Assembly: GCA_029582155.1 (NCBI GenBank)
Contig: CM055894.1
Coordinates: forward strand, 32,083,707 to 32,147,706
DNA length: 64,000 nucleotides
Reading direction: 5' to 3'
Source: Panopea generosa
Taxonomy: Eukaryota > Mollusca > Bivalvia > Adapedonta > Hiatellidae
The notes below the pieces were generated by a model, which saw only the letters and a program-made list of their open reading frames with translations, ran no database searches and had not been told where the DNA came from. The stretch's first letter is position 1; each line of letters opens with the position of its first letter. Below are positions 33,258 to 44,799 of this stretch, piece after piece. The translations under genes and the position numbers were made by a program.

Positions 33258-34426
33258 TTTTATTTGTATGCTGCTAAAATGACTCCCGAATAATTAAGAA
33301 GTATGGAATGCCTTGAATCTACAAAAACTTGCAAGAAGTAAACATGTAGGCTACGTACTCCTAAATTTTATAGTTTAATGCGCGATTCTTGATTTGTTTG
33401 AAAATGAGTTTTCACATCATTATGCATTTGATACAAATACTAATATATATAATTTTATCTCCATTTATTGAATTAAATACACATGCTTTCACTGTATTTA
33501 CATGATCAAACTGGGTTCTATGTTTATCTTTTATTTAGCATGCGAGTCTAAAGCTATCAGTTCATGCATGTAAATTGTCCGTCCAGGCAAGATGTGTTGC
33601 ACATAAAACCATAGTACACAAGTCATGGTAATCTGAACACTGTATTTAAAAAACAACAACAGTGCCCATAGATATGTTTTTTTTTGTATTTTGTGGTTAA
33701 AATGTAGCGTTCCAAAACCGACTAACAACAAAGGAATCCGGACGCGTTAATAATTATTTATTATGCTTCCTCTATTATCATTGCTTTTTTTTCTAAATCA
33801 ATCTTTTAAATTTACACAAACACATGCATTGCGACATTACATGCATTGAGATGAATTTACATAACCTTTGTTAAGCCTGCTTTCAAATCCGACTTTACTA
33901 ATACATTTACGCACGCAAACATATTACCTGTTGAGTTTAATAAAATATAACTCAGCACAAAAATGCCCACGTTATCAAGTTGCCACAGGACGAGATATTA
34001 GTATTGACTGACTAAAGTTATTACTTTTTAGGCCTGTGCGATTTGTGTTTAACAACAATTAAACTCAAATGATTTCAACAGATCTATATATATATATATA
34101 TAGAGCTTGGGGCTTCGCGATGGTTTTGTGAATAACGTCGACACAGTTATTCCCCTTATTATCTATAAACTATTTTTAGATCTTCAACGCTCATGTGAAT
34201 ATGAGTCACGGCTAAAAATAGTTGACTTCGTGGAAGCCAGGTAGATTTCCCTCCCTTGCATGACGAATGTTGACCATGCATTGCGACACTCTTATACTAT
34301 TCCGTGTTGAACAAATATAATATAAGCTTTCATTTTGTATCCACATTTTTAATAGGCCTACAATTGTTTGTACTTTTTGCAGTATAAACAAGTATTGTTC
34401 ACCGGAAGTGTGCGAGTGGGGTCATT

Positions 34427-34645
34427 ACGATGGGGTCACTACGATATTAGTTTTACTTCGGATGTGAAACAAGTTATTATAACTTGGACAACACGCTCGA
34501 AGCCTTACTGCGTGGAACCAGTACTTAGCATAAACGGATAAAGTGTCTTGCTCAAGGACATCACACATAGCCGTGGAGAAGAATCGAACCCACGACCCTC
34601 CGATCATAGGTATGATGCTCTAAGACTAGACCACGCACTCGGCCT
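34427..34645 (-). repeat. tRNA-derived SINE (family B)
   Basis: In minus sense: A box GTGGTCTAGTCTTAGAGC, B box GTGGGTTCGATTC, then ATGTCCTTGAGCAAGACACT and a tail ending in AACTTGTTTCACATCCGAAG, shared with the copy at 32376. Confidence 0.8.
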
Positions 34646-35204
34646 GTGTACGCTGTCCTGCGTGCCACCATGAATTACTAGAACCATTTAATGAAGAATG
34701 GCATGTTTACAAATTAAATAAAAACAATCAACAATAACATCTACGCAATTCTTTATTTTTATACCTGTATCAGTGCTTTAATGTTAGTAGGTCGCTGTCT
34801 GTATAAAATATTACAATGAACAAAAATTTAACTGGTAGTCCTCACGTGTTCAATATAATTTATATAGACAACTTTTGAAATATATGTATATTATATATCA
34901 GAACAACTGATGCGCCACTTTTGTATTTCCAATATATTGGTCAAAATATTGAGTAGCGTAAACCGTTATTATAATTTGTAAATGACATTCACATAATTTT
35001 ATGTTATATATATTGAGTTATCATTTCAAATTTTAAGGTTATTTTTTTGAGAAAATACATAAAATGTGTAGCTCCGTTCAACATACCAGTTTTACTGAAA
35101 AACAACAACAAAAACAAACCACATACTTTTGTCGTGTAAAGATTTCCAAATACTAGGTTTGTGGTTATAAAAGTTTGCTCCCTGTTTAACTAAAGACTTC
35201 ATGC

Positions 35205-35312
35205 TCAACTGGGTGTGTGCTCGAGTACTGGTTAACCTTTCAGGATCCAAGGAAACAGTGGTTAGGTTAACTGATCGTCTGTTAGCCATCGATGGCATAA
35301 AATGACGCTAAA

Positions 35313-35363
<51 letters not shown>
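35205..35363 (+). repeat. SINE family C tail with (CAAT)n
   Basis: CTCGAGTACTGGTTAACCTT ... GGTTAACTGATCGTCTG ... ATGGCATAAAATGACGC matches the tail at 18225-18400. It ends in a run of CAAT units at about 35309-35363, the likely 3' end of the retroelement. Confidence 0.7.
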
Positions 35364-35365
<2 letters not shown>

Positions 35366-35699
35366 TCAACTTAAAAATGAATGGAGTCATTTTAACAAAA
35401 TAAGTGTAAATACCAGTAAGTTTCTACTTTACATCAGCATTAATACTTTTAAATGAGTACGAATCAAGTGTTTGGGCTTTAGTATGTATTTATATATAAA
35501 TCCTGGAAGTTGTTTTAAAGTACGGATTTGAGATGAGCATGAAAACTGTTTTATAACCTCGGGACACAGGTTGCGTATTCATTCTTGGCGTATGCAGTTA
35601 GTAAGTATACCTTTTTAACATTTTATGCAAATTTAAAGTTTTTTTCTTATTTCAATAACATGAAATTGTCAGCTACTGTACATTCTCGGGATAACTTAA

Positions 35700-36400
35700 A
35701 CTTGTATATGTAATTGCTAAGCCTGTCAAGAGTCAGACTTGCAGATGTCCGCAGCTGATTTGATAAACCTTGGTCATCCTTGGAGAAAACCGTAGTACTA
35801 CCGTCCACAATCCTGTACATCCGCGAACAACCTTGGCCATCCTAGGAGAAAACCGTAGTTTCACCGTCCACAACCCTGTACATCCTCGAACAACCTGCGG
35901 CATACGCCTTCAATCTGCCGGGGAGTATTCAAGGACGTTTCACACTGTATAACCTTGGAGTAGCCACGATTGTATGCAATCCGTAGACCTCCTCACTAAA
36001 ACTCAGTAAAACCATAAGAACAACTGCGGTTTCCGTACAACCACCGCGTTTAACCGTTGATAATCGTATTTAACCTTACCACAGCCGTAACTCGAACGTG
36101 ACTTATCGTACAAAACTGTTTCTTTCCTTGACCATCTGTAAATATCTCTACAGCCACCAGCTTTATCACCACAATCCATATTGAACTATGCATGTCCTTG
36201 GTGAACAACAAAAACGTGATATTCGTAGCAATCCTTGCTCCTCCGATTTACAGATCGTAATAAACCTGACCAAAACGTATTGAAACCCTGATAAACCTTA
36301 CCAACTCCATAGTTATTACAAAAAAGTTGAAACCGTTGCATTTCTTACAAGGATCACCCCGGATTAGTGATCACGATTAACCAACAACAACCTTGGTCTG
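35700..36400 (+). other. Strand-biased, C/A-rich segment of unknown nature
   Basis: The plus strand is rich in AACC, CCGTA and ACCTTRSC words in loose repetition (AAACCTTACC, AACCGTTG, ACCTGACC), beyond the two clear 63-bp units at 35770. No open frame longer than about 60 codons. It may be an eroded satellite. Confidence 0.35.
35770..35900 (+). repeat. Two tandem 63-bp units
   Basis: ACCTTGG.CATCCT.GGAGAAA then ACCGTAGT..YACCGTCCAC and CCTGTACATCC.CGAACA occur twice. The 60-aa ORF across them is two 21-residue repeats and is probably not a gene. Confidence 0.8.
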
Positions 36401-36918
36401 AACTGACAATGTTGGTTTGGGTTTTTGTTATAAAATATGTGAAAAAAGTATTATTAATGGTTGAAGGGAAACAATTCTGTTTACAACCCAAATTAATATA
36501 TGATGAGTTATTTCCCTTCAATCTCAATATATTATATAATTATTATGACCATTATTTTTATTTTATTTTTTTTTAAATGAATAGAAATGATTATTTATAA
36601 AAAAAAAATGAGTAAATATAATGAATGTTGTTTTACGGCACGTCACAGACAGAGCATTAACAGTATTGACACGTAGGGCTGTCGGCGAAATCGTGAGCAC
36701 TTCCGACTTTGAATGCATGCGTTGTCCGGGAAACAGATACCACTATAAACCGAAGTATAGACGATGTGTTTGCCAATGCACCTAATGGTATGTTCCTTTG
36801 GACACTTTTATTTCACACTCTGGTTCACAAATTGACAAACTTTAAACTCATAAATATCACTAGATCTATCATACGAAAAGAAGTGATGCCATTTTTACAT
36901 ATACTAAAATCTTATAGC

Positions 36919-38280
36919 GATATATACCGCAGCGGTGGTCTAGGGATAGAGCCTGTTATGCTGATGGTCCTGGGTTCGATCCAAGGCCGGGTCGTACCAA
37001 CGACTTGAAAATTGTTACTAGAATCGCTTGGTGTTTAGCATTTAGAGAATACTTATAGGTCTGGTCGGTCCGATGACAGTACATTATGCCTGGGTGGGGT
37101 GTCATACCCTGTATGTGTCTGTGGCCGGGCTACCCCAGTGTGCAGTGCTCACAATGCCTGGGTGTGGTGTCATACCATGTATGTGTCTGTGGCATGCTAC
37201 TCCAGTGTGCAGTACTCAGAATGCCTGGATGGGGTGTCATACCATGTGTCTGTGGCATGCTACCCCAGTGTGCAGTGCTCACAATGCCTGGGTGGGTATC
37301 TCACTATGTATGTGTCTGTGGCATGCTACTCCAGTGTGCAGTGCTCAGAATGCCTGGGTGGGGTGTCATACCATGTATGTGTCTGTGGCATGCTACTCCA
37401 GTGTGCAGTACTCAGAATGCCTGGATGGGGTGTCATACCATGTTTGTGTCTGTGGTATGCTACTCCAGTGTGCAGTGTTCACAATGCCTGGGTGGGTATT
37501 TCACTATGTATGTGTCAGTGGCATGCTACTCCAGTGTGCAGTGCTCAGAATGCCTGGGTGGGGTGTCATACCATGTATGTGTCTGTGGCATGCTACTCCA
37601 GTGTGCAGTGCTCACAATGCCTGGGTGGGTGTCTCACCATGTATGTGTCTGTGGCATGCTACTCCAGTGTGCAGTACTCAGAATGCCTGGGTGGGGTGTC
37701 ATACCATGAATGTGTCTGTGACCGGGCTACTCCAGTGTGTAGTGCTCACAATGCCTGGGTGGGTATCTCACTATGTATGTGTCTGTGGCATGCTACTCCA
37801 GTGTGCAGTGCTCAGAATGCCTGGGTGGGGTGTCATACCATGTATGTGTCTGTGGCATGCTACTCCAGTGTGCAGTGCTCACAGTGCCTGGGTGGGTGTC
37901 TCACCATATATGTGTCTGTGGCATGCTACTCCAGTGTGCAGTTCTCAGAATGCCTGGGTGGGGTGTCATGCCATGAATGTGTCTGTGGCATGCTATTCCA
38001 GTGTGCAGTACTCAGAATGCCTGGATGGGGTGTCATACCATGTATGTGTCTTTGGTATGCTACTCAAGTGTGCAGTGCTCACAATGCCTGGGTGGGTGTC
38101 TCACCATGTATGTGTCTGTGGCATGATACTCCAGTGTGCAGTACTCAGAATGGCCTGGGTGGGGTGTCATACCATGAATGTGTCTGTGACCGGGCTACTC
38201 CAGTGTGTAGTGCTCACAATGCCGTATCAAGTCGCGATAAAACAAAAAAAATGTTGAAAATCATGTAAAACACCATATAA
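36919..38280 (+). repeat. SINE family A copy with its central domain amplified into a 17-unit tandem array
   Basis: The tRNA-like head starts near 36930 (A box GTGGTCTAGGGATAGAGC, B box GGGTTCGATCC). The element then follows the family A order (GGTCGTACCA, CTAG, GTTTAGCATTTAGAG, AGGTCTGGTCGG) to about 37078. There follow 17 units of 66-68 bp (about 37085-38222), each equivalent to the single central segment of ordinary copies. The family A tail then resumes (TATCAAGTCGCGATAAAAC ... AAAACACCATATAAC). The whole is flanked by the 8-bp duplication CTTATAGC at 36911-36918 and 38281-38288, so it is one insertion that expanded internally. Long ORFs across it exist in all three plus frames because the unit lacks stops; they are not genes. 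Confidence 0.9.
37085..38222 (+). repeat. 66-68-bp satellite, 17 units, alternating two-type structure
   Basis: Units run AATGCCTGGGTGGG...CATACCATG...GTGTCTGTGGCATGCTAC...CCAGTGTGCAGT.CTCA. Two monomer types largely alternate: one ends CTCAC and is usually followed by GGTGGGTGTCTCAC or GGTGGGTATCTCAC, the other ends CTCAG and is followed by GGTGGGGTGTCATAC. Variant units with GACCGGGCTAC and CAGTGTGTAGT recur seven monomers apart (near 37720 and 38190), showing multi-unit exchange. Confidence 0.92.
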
Positions 38281-38704
38281 CTTATAGCACTAATAAATTT
38301 TGCACTAAAATGGCAGTAAATCTTAATCCAAGAAAGTTACACCTTAGCAAATTTCGGTAATATTTCAAATTCTGAGAACGCCGCCCTTGATTTACATAGA
38401 TCTGTATAGCCGACCTGGTATCGGTCGGCAGCGCGTCTTACTATCAATCTTGAGTTGGAATCCCTGCCCGCCACAGTCTCCGTGGTGATTGATATACGAC
38501 AAAACGTCTCATTGTCATTCGTTCTCATCAAAGTAAATGGTATATGACAGAGATCGGCTATCGAAAGATATTTTTCGTTATATTTATTTTACATTACTTG
38601 GATTAGGATGTGTTCAATATAAAATTTGTGCACATGAATTGATAAATACGGTTTAATTCTGTTTAATAAAAAGTCCACCGAATTTCACTTTTTATTATTG
38701 TAGA

Positions 38705-38712
38705 TTCCATGA

Positions 38713-38783
<71 letters not shown>

Positions 38784-38788
38784 ATATA
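38705..38788. repeat. (AAAT)n microsatellite
   Basis: About 20 ATAA units in an unbroken run. Confidence 0.95.
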
Positions 38789-38829
38789 TGATAATTTCAA
38801 AGAGTTTTTCATTTACAGACAATTGTTGT

Positions 38830-39020
38830 ATATAAGAAAGAGTCCGAATGACGATGTGAAGGTCGTCAATAAGTATTTATCAGTTGTCTATTTTTAGATA
38901 GGGATTTCGTTTGAAGTTTACCACTCCAATTCATATAGCCTATCGATTTGTCCACGCTTTGGTGGATTTGATATACAAAACTATTCGGATTCTATTTATT
39001 AATGATAATGAGATACTTTG
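38830..39020. repeat. Dispersed repeat R3 (copy 1)
   Basis: Contains TTTCGTTTGAAGTTTACCAC, GCTTTGGTGGATTTGATA and CTATTCGGATTCTATTTATT, in the same order and spacing as 58985-59175 with about 75% similarity by eye. Confidence 0.6.
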
Positions 39021-39222
39021 AACTTATTTTAAAAATAATCTATTTTTTAGACTTTTATAGCGTTTTATTCATGTTATACTTCCTTTATGACCATGAAAAG
39101 CTTAGTCTAGATGAGTTTCTATGAATCACTTGAACAATTAGATAAGCCAGGTTCTTTGAATTTTCTTTAGGAATAGTCTTCTATATTTAGAATTTATTTA
39201 TATATTTGTGTAGATAATTACA

Positions 39223-39655
39223 GAGGTATAGCTCTCACCAATGTGATCGAGACAGGTTCACGTTTAGCTTAAAAGCTCATTAAACTTCCCGAAACGGTCG
39301 TTTTAAGTTTTAATTGGAGTGAATTTTTTTTCCGGATGATAGTATACATGTTTATTTGATCACTGAGAGACTTTGCAAACGAAAAATTAAAAATAATGCA
39401 CATTATTACATTGTGATTTTCCTCAACTCAAAATTTTATATTGACCTGGAAGAAAACATTATATACAGATGTACCTCGAAGGATATAGAGGTATAGCTCT
39501 CACCAATGTGATCGAGACAGGTTCACGTTTTGCTTAAAAGCTCATTAAACTTCCCGAAACGGTCATTTTTAGTTTTAATTGGAGTGAATTTTTCTTTTCC
39601 AGATGATAGCATACATGTTTATTTGATCACTGATAGACTTTGCAAACGAAAAATT
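39223..39655. repeat. Direct repeat pair of about 166 bp (39223-39388 and 39488-39655)
   Basis: Both copies start GAGGTATAGCTCTCACCAAT and run through TTCACGTTT.GCTTAAAAGC to GACTTTGCAAACGAAAAATT, about 95% alike by eye, offset by 265 bases. The ORF at 39530-39748 spans the second copy; not recognised. Confidence 0.85.
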
Positions 39656-40445
39656 TGTTTACAATTTAATGTTCGTCTCTTTCCGATAAACACCTTCGGC
39701 AGAAAACGGGGAGTTACGAAGCTTGTCCGGAAACGCGTCGTTCGGTAACACATGGGAAACTGTAGGGGATGCGGTTAAAAATTAAATAACCGCTTGCGGT
39801 TAGATAGTTTTTAAGAACGTCCCATTTATTCCCCTCAGTGTATTAATGAACTGGAACCCACAAGCACGTAAGCGACGAATCGTTCATATAAAATCAAAAA
39901 TAAAATTAATTTTCTAATAACTGTACTAAACAAACCATCCTTTGTAGCCTCTCAATATTGACTGCGATAAGTGATTTGTGACGTACTGGTGATAGCGCGT
40001 GCGATTATATCACGCGTATATGCAAGGGAGGATCCTGAGCAAGAGTAACTTGACCAAACACGTATTCTGTACTCATTGTTTTTCAGTACGTATAAATAAT
40101 ATAATGCGTACTACGTTCGATACAGTTTTATTGCAGATATCAATATATCTATTTTAAAAAAAAGAAAACCCGATAACGATACATGCTATTAGTGAAACCA
40201 TAACTTTCCTAATCTTGTTAATGATCCCCTCTTCTGACAGTCCGCACACTACCATTGCAGTATTTATTTTAGCCAAGATTAATGACAGCATAACATGACA
40301 ATATAGAATTTTGATATATTGTATTAACATGTATTTCCCAACATCATTTAATAATCATTCTATTCATCATGCATTATTCATTAAGTCATCAAGTTTTATA
40401 ACTATCCATTCATTTGATTGTTTAATTACACTGATTTAAAGTTCT

Positions 40446-40471
40446 TCGTTCGTTCGTTCGTTCGTTCGTTC
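40446..40471. repeat. (GTTC)n microsatellite
   Basis: Six GTTC units followed by ATTC. Confidence 0.9.
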
Positions 40472-40673
40472 ATTCAATGATAGAAACTGTTTTTACGTTA
40501 TAATGATAATTAATAAATAACGATTATCATAATAGTAAGAGGCTATCTGTATGAATTCAGTATAATGTTATTATTCTTTTATATAACATCATTCCTTTAT
40601 AATTTGCCAATGTTCAATATCTTACTGAAACGAAAAAGCAAGACATATGATATGGACACGCTAAAACGAAGTA

Positions 40674-40849
40674 TAGTCAAACCTGTGTAAGCGGCCACCT
40701 CTATTAAGCAACCACTTGTCTTAAGCAGCCACATTTTCTATTTCCCATTCTAGCTTAAAGAGCAAATTAACCTGTATTAAGCACCAACCTGTGTTAAAAG
40801 GCCACTTTTGCTATTTCCCTTGACTGGCTGCTTAAGACAGGGTTTACTG
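40674..40849. mobile_element. MITE with mariner-like ends and TA duplication, abutting the LINE fragment
   Basis: 176-bp element with inverted ends TAGTCAAACCTGTGTAAGC and CAGTAAACCCTGTCTTAAGC (the second in reverse complement), flanked by TA at 40672-40673 and 40850-40851. The interior repeats CTGT.TTAAGC..CCAC several times. Ends and TA duplication suit a Tc1/mariner-type non-autonomous element; no transposase. Confidence 0.7.
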
Positions 40850-40851
40850 TA

Positions 40852-41879
40852 CAAGATTCGATTTAAGCATCATGTAGATCCAGTTGATGAAAATTGTTCC
40901 AAACCCATAGTGTTCTAAACATTTCTTAATCCAATCCCATTCTACCCTGTCAAAAGCTTTTGTTTGGTCAAGAAAAACTATTACTCCTTCATTATGTTCG
41001 GAGTCAGTATAATTTATCAAATCTTGTATAAGCCTGTTCGCCTCGCTTATGAATCGACCATTTACGTAACTTTTTTGATTAGAGTTTATGAAGTTCGTCA
41101 ATAATGGTTTAAGTCGTTCAGCAAAACATTTTGGTATGATTTTGTAGTCAACGTTAAGTAGCGTTAAAGGGCGCCAATTTTTTAAATTTTCTCTTTCTCC
41201 ATTTTTATATATTAGAGAAAGTACACCTTTATATTGAGAATCGGATAACATATTGATATCCTGAATTTTATCGATAACCTGCATGAAATCATCTTTTATC
41301 AATAACCAGAACGTCTGATACCATTCGGCCACTATGCCGTCTTCACCTGGTGATTTTGATAATTTGAGTTTGAAAATGGAATTCTTTATCTCGACATCTG
41401 TTAATTTAGAAGCAAGTTTTCTGCAGTCTGATGTGCTTATGAATTTATCAATATCAGAAAGAAGAATTCGGGCAGAAATTTCATCAGTTCCCTCCGATTT
41501 AAAGAGTTGTGTGTTTTTTTTTTATAGAATCTTGTTTGTTCATTTGATATTGAACTTATGTCTGTCTTTATATTCCCGGATTCACATTTTATTTTGGACC
41601 ATAGCTTCTGTTTTCCTCAAAAAATTATTCAGTAGATTTTTCATTTCTTTCGACATGGTTTGACTTTGATCTAAATTTTACAGCATTTGATTTCATAGAA
41701 GTTGAAAATTATTTTAGAGAGAGAACTAGCTAATTCTGTGTTTTGGGTGCTGTTGTTTTGTTTTAAAAGTTGGATTTTGTTTTCTAGAGCCTGAATTTCT
41801 CTATATCTTTGCGCTTGTTATTAACAGTAGTCAATTGATATTTGCTTTATTTTGTGTTTTGTCATATCCCACCATTCTA
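40852..41879 (-). pseudogene. Non-LTR retrotransposon (LINE) reverse-transcriptase fragment, broken
   Basis: In minus sense the segment begins with EWWDMTKHKIKQISIDYC, the pre-RT helix typical of L1/Tx1-type ORF2, followed by two stops. It continues through a broken linker to SKSPGEDGIVAEWYQTF, ENLKNWRPLTLLNVDYKI, a NRLIQDLINY-type segment, VIFVFLDQ-like FLDQTKAFDRVEWDW and IYMMLKSNL, i.e. RT blocks 0 to about 4. A run of ten A (41514-41523 region) shifts the frame. No endonuclease or C-terminal RT blocks remain. The low-coordinate end abuts a MITE. Expected to be inactive. Confidence 0.85.
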
Positions 41880-41883
41880 CAGG

Positions 41884-42116
41884 ACTACAGGAATGGTTTT
41901 AGTAATACTATAAACACATTTAATTACAATCGTTTTTGTTATTATCAAAAAGTGTACATTTTAGAAGTTTAATGAGGCTTTAATTCTCGCTTTTTTAAAA
42001 ATAGACACTAAGGGGACTACAGGAATGGTTTTAGCAATACTATAAACACATTTAATTACAATCATTTTTGTTATTATCAAACAGTGTACATTTTAGAAGT
42101 TTAATGAGGCTTTAAT
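41884..42116. repeat. Direct repeat pair of 101 bp (41884-41984 and 42016-42116)
   Basis: Each copy starts ACTACAGGAATGGTTTTAG and ends AATGAGGCTTTAAT, period 132. It begins right where the LINE fragment stops. Confidence 0.85.
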
Positions 42117-42544
42117 CGCATGAATAAATGTCATTTAATCATGAACATACATGTATAATAAGCGTTCTACCCGTTGTCCTATCCAATCAGATTACTATTA
42201 TCAAATTTTTGAATGGGTTTATAGCGTTAAAGCAAAGGTTATGTCAAATTTGTTTTCATTCAGTTACCAAGTTATATTATTTTATCATATCAAAAAAAAT
42301 AAATGCACGTGTAAATATAATTGTATAATATACCAAATTTGTTCTCAAAAATACGACTCGTAACTGAAACTGTAACTGATCAACGTGCAGGTCAGATGGG
42401 CTGGACAAGAATTTATCAAAGATTACTCATAAATCATGCGGAGTATGTGTGTATGGAGAGTGAACAGAAATACATTTCTGGTAATACCTTTTTGAAACCG
42501 TTTAGGAGCCACTTGAGTGTCCTTCACTTCCTAGTGATCTAGGA

Positions 42545-44540
42545 CCACATTCACACGTCTGCCTGACTTTAATAAGTCGCAGTGCTGAATCATAGTTACA
42601 CGTCCGTCTGATTTCAATAAGTCGCAGTGCTGAACCATAGTCACACGTCTGTATGATTTTAATAATTCGAAGTGCTGAACCAGTGTCACACGCCCGTCTG
42701 ACTTTAATAAGTCGCAGTGCTGAACCAGAGTCACACGTCCGTCTAACTTTAATAAGTCGCAGTGCTGAACCAGAGTCACACGTCCGTCTAACTTTAATAA
42801 GTCGCAGTGCTGAATAAGAGTCACACACCCGTCTGACTTTAATAAGTCACAGCACTGAACCAGAGTCACACGCCCGTCTGACTTTAATAAGTCACAGTGC
42901 TGAACCAGAGTCACGCGTCCGTCTGACTTTAATAAGTCGCAGTGCTGAATAAGAGTCACGCGTCCGTCTGACTTTAATAAGTCACAGCACTGAACCAGAG
43001 TCACACGTCCGTCTGACTTTAATAAGTCGTAGTGCTGAACCAGAGTCACACGTCCGTCTGACTTTAGTAAGTCGCAATGCTGAACCAGAGTCACATGTCA
43101 GTGTGACTTTAATAAGTCGCAGTGCTGAACCAGAGTCACACGTCCGTCTGACTTTAACAAGTCGCAGTGCTGAACCAGAGTCACACGCCCGTTTGACTTT
43201 AATAAGTGGCAGTGCTGAACCAGAGTCACACGTATCTGACTTTAATTAGTCGCAGTGCTGAACCAGAGCCACACGTCCGTCTGATTTTAATAAGTCACAA
43301 TGCTGAACCAGAGTCACACATCCGTTTGATTTTAATAAGTCGCAATGCTGAACCAGAGCCACACGTCCGTCTGATTTTGATAAGTCACAATGCTGAACCA
43401 GAGTCACACGTCCGTTTGATTTTAATAAGTTGAAATGCTGAACCAGAATCACACATTCGTCTGACTTTAATAAGCCGCAGTGCTGAACCAAGGCCACACA
43501 CCCGTCTGATTTTGATAAGTCGCAGTGCTGAACCAGAGTCACAAGTCTCTGACTTTAATAAGTCACAGTGCTGAATCAGAGTCACGTCTGTATGATTTTA
43601 ATTATTCGAAGTGCTTAACCAATGTCAGACGTCTGTCTGATTTTAATTAGTTGCAATGCTGAACCAGAGTCACACGTCCGTCTGACTTTAGTAAGTCGCA
43701 ATGCTGAACCAGAGTCACACGTCTGTCTGATTTTAATAAGTGGCAATGCTGAACCAGAGTCACACGTCCGTCTGATTTTAATAAGTCGCAATGCTGAACC
43801 AGAATCACAGGCCCGTCTGACTTTAATAAGTCGCAGTGTTGAACCACGGTCACACACCTGTCTGACTTTAATAAGTCGCAGTGCTGAACCATAGTCACAT
43901 GTCTGTATGATTTTAATAATTCGAAGTGCTGAACCAGAGTCAGACGTCCGTCTGACTTTAATAAGTCGCCGTGCTGAACCATAGTCATACGTCCGTCTAA
44001 CTTTAATAAGTCGCAGTGCTGATCCATAGTCACATACCCGTCTGACTTTAATAAGTCGCAGTGCTGAACCAAAGTCACACGCCCGATTGATTTTTATAAG
44101 TCGCAGTGCTAAACCAGAGTCACATGTCCGTCTGGCTTTAATAAGTCGCAGTGCTGAACCAAAGTCACACGTCTCTGACTTGAATAAGTCGTAGTGCTGA
44201 ACCACGGTCACACACCCGTCTAATTTTATTAAGTTGCAGTGCTGAACCAGAGTCACACGTCTCTGACTTTAATAAGACACAGTGCTGAACCAGAGTCACG
44301 CGTCCGTCTGGCTGTAACAAGTCGCAGTGCTTAATTAGAGTCACACACCCGTCTGACTTTAATTTGTCACAGTACTGAACCAAAGTCACACGTCCGTCTG
44401 GCTTTTATAAGTTGCAATGCGGAACCAGAGTCACACGTCCGTCTGATTTTAATAAGTCGCAATGCTGAACCAGAATCACACGGCCGTCTGATTTTAATAA
44501 AACACATTGCTGAACGATGGTCACACGTCCGTCTGAATTA
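42545..44540. repeat. 45-bp minisatellite, about 44 units
   Basis: Unit GTGCTGAACCAGAGTCACAC then GTCCGTCTGACTTTAATAAG and TCGCA. Because 45 is a multiple of three, ORFs of up to 213 residues persist on both strands (15-residue repeats such as TLVQHCDLLKSDGRV). They change frame at occasional 42- or 43-bp units and lack splice or start context; judged non-coding. Confidence 0.93.
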
Positions 44541-44799
44541 CTGAATGAATCATACTTATGATAAAATTCCGTCTTTTATATGAAACCTAGATTATATATA
44601 TACTTGACTTCTGATTCCTAAACGTGCAAGATGGTATCTAGTTTTCATAGGTTATCTCCGAACCAATCAAATCTATTTGCCTAACAATGGATGTCAGACA
44701 AATTATAAAGATTAACATTGAAACGCATGTTGAAACAGTTTTTATCCTATATTGTAAATTGTAATCAATACGTTGTTTTGTAATTTTTATGTGTCAAGT

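Noticed and set aside
34100..34260. Possible exon starting ATCTTCAACGCTC after CTATTTTTAG
   Set aside because: The apparent acceptor CTATTTTTAG is one arm of an inverted repeat (CTAAAAATAG follows 32 bases later), and the phase does not fit the candidate exons upstream.
37073..38268. Three overlapping plus-strand ORFs of 207-394 residues, Cys/Met-rich
   Set aside because: They are translations of a 66-68-bp satellite inside a SINE; all three frames are open for the same reason, and there is no start, splice or conservation evidence.
38395..38480. tRNA-like segment (GGTCGGCAGCGCGTCT ... GTTGGAATCCC)
   Set aside because: Only loose A- and B-box resemblance and no cloverleaf pairing; too weak to call a tRNA or SINE.
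39530..39748. 72-residue plus ORF ending in a basic stretch
   Set aside because: Starts inside a recent direct repeat and shows no recognised domain.
42502..44389. ORFs of up to 213 residues with 15-residue repeats on both strands
   Set aside because: Period-45 minisatellite; equal openness of both strands and frame breaks at short units argue against coding.
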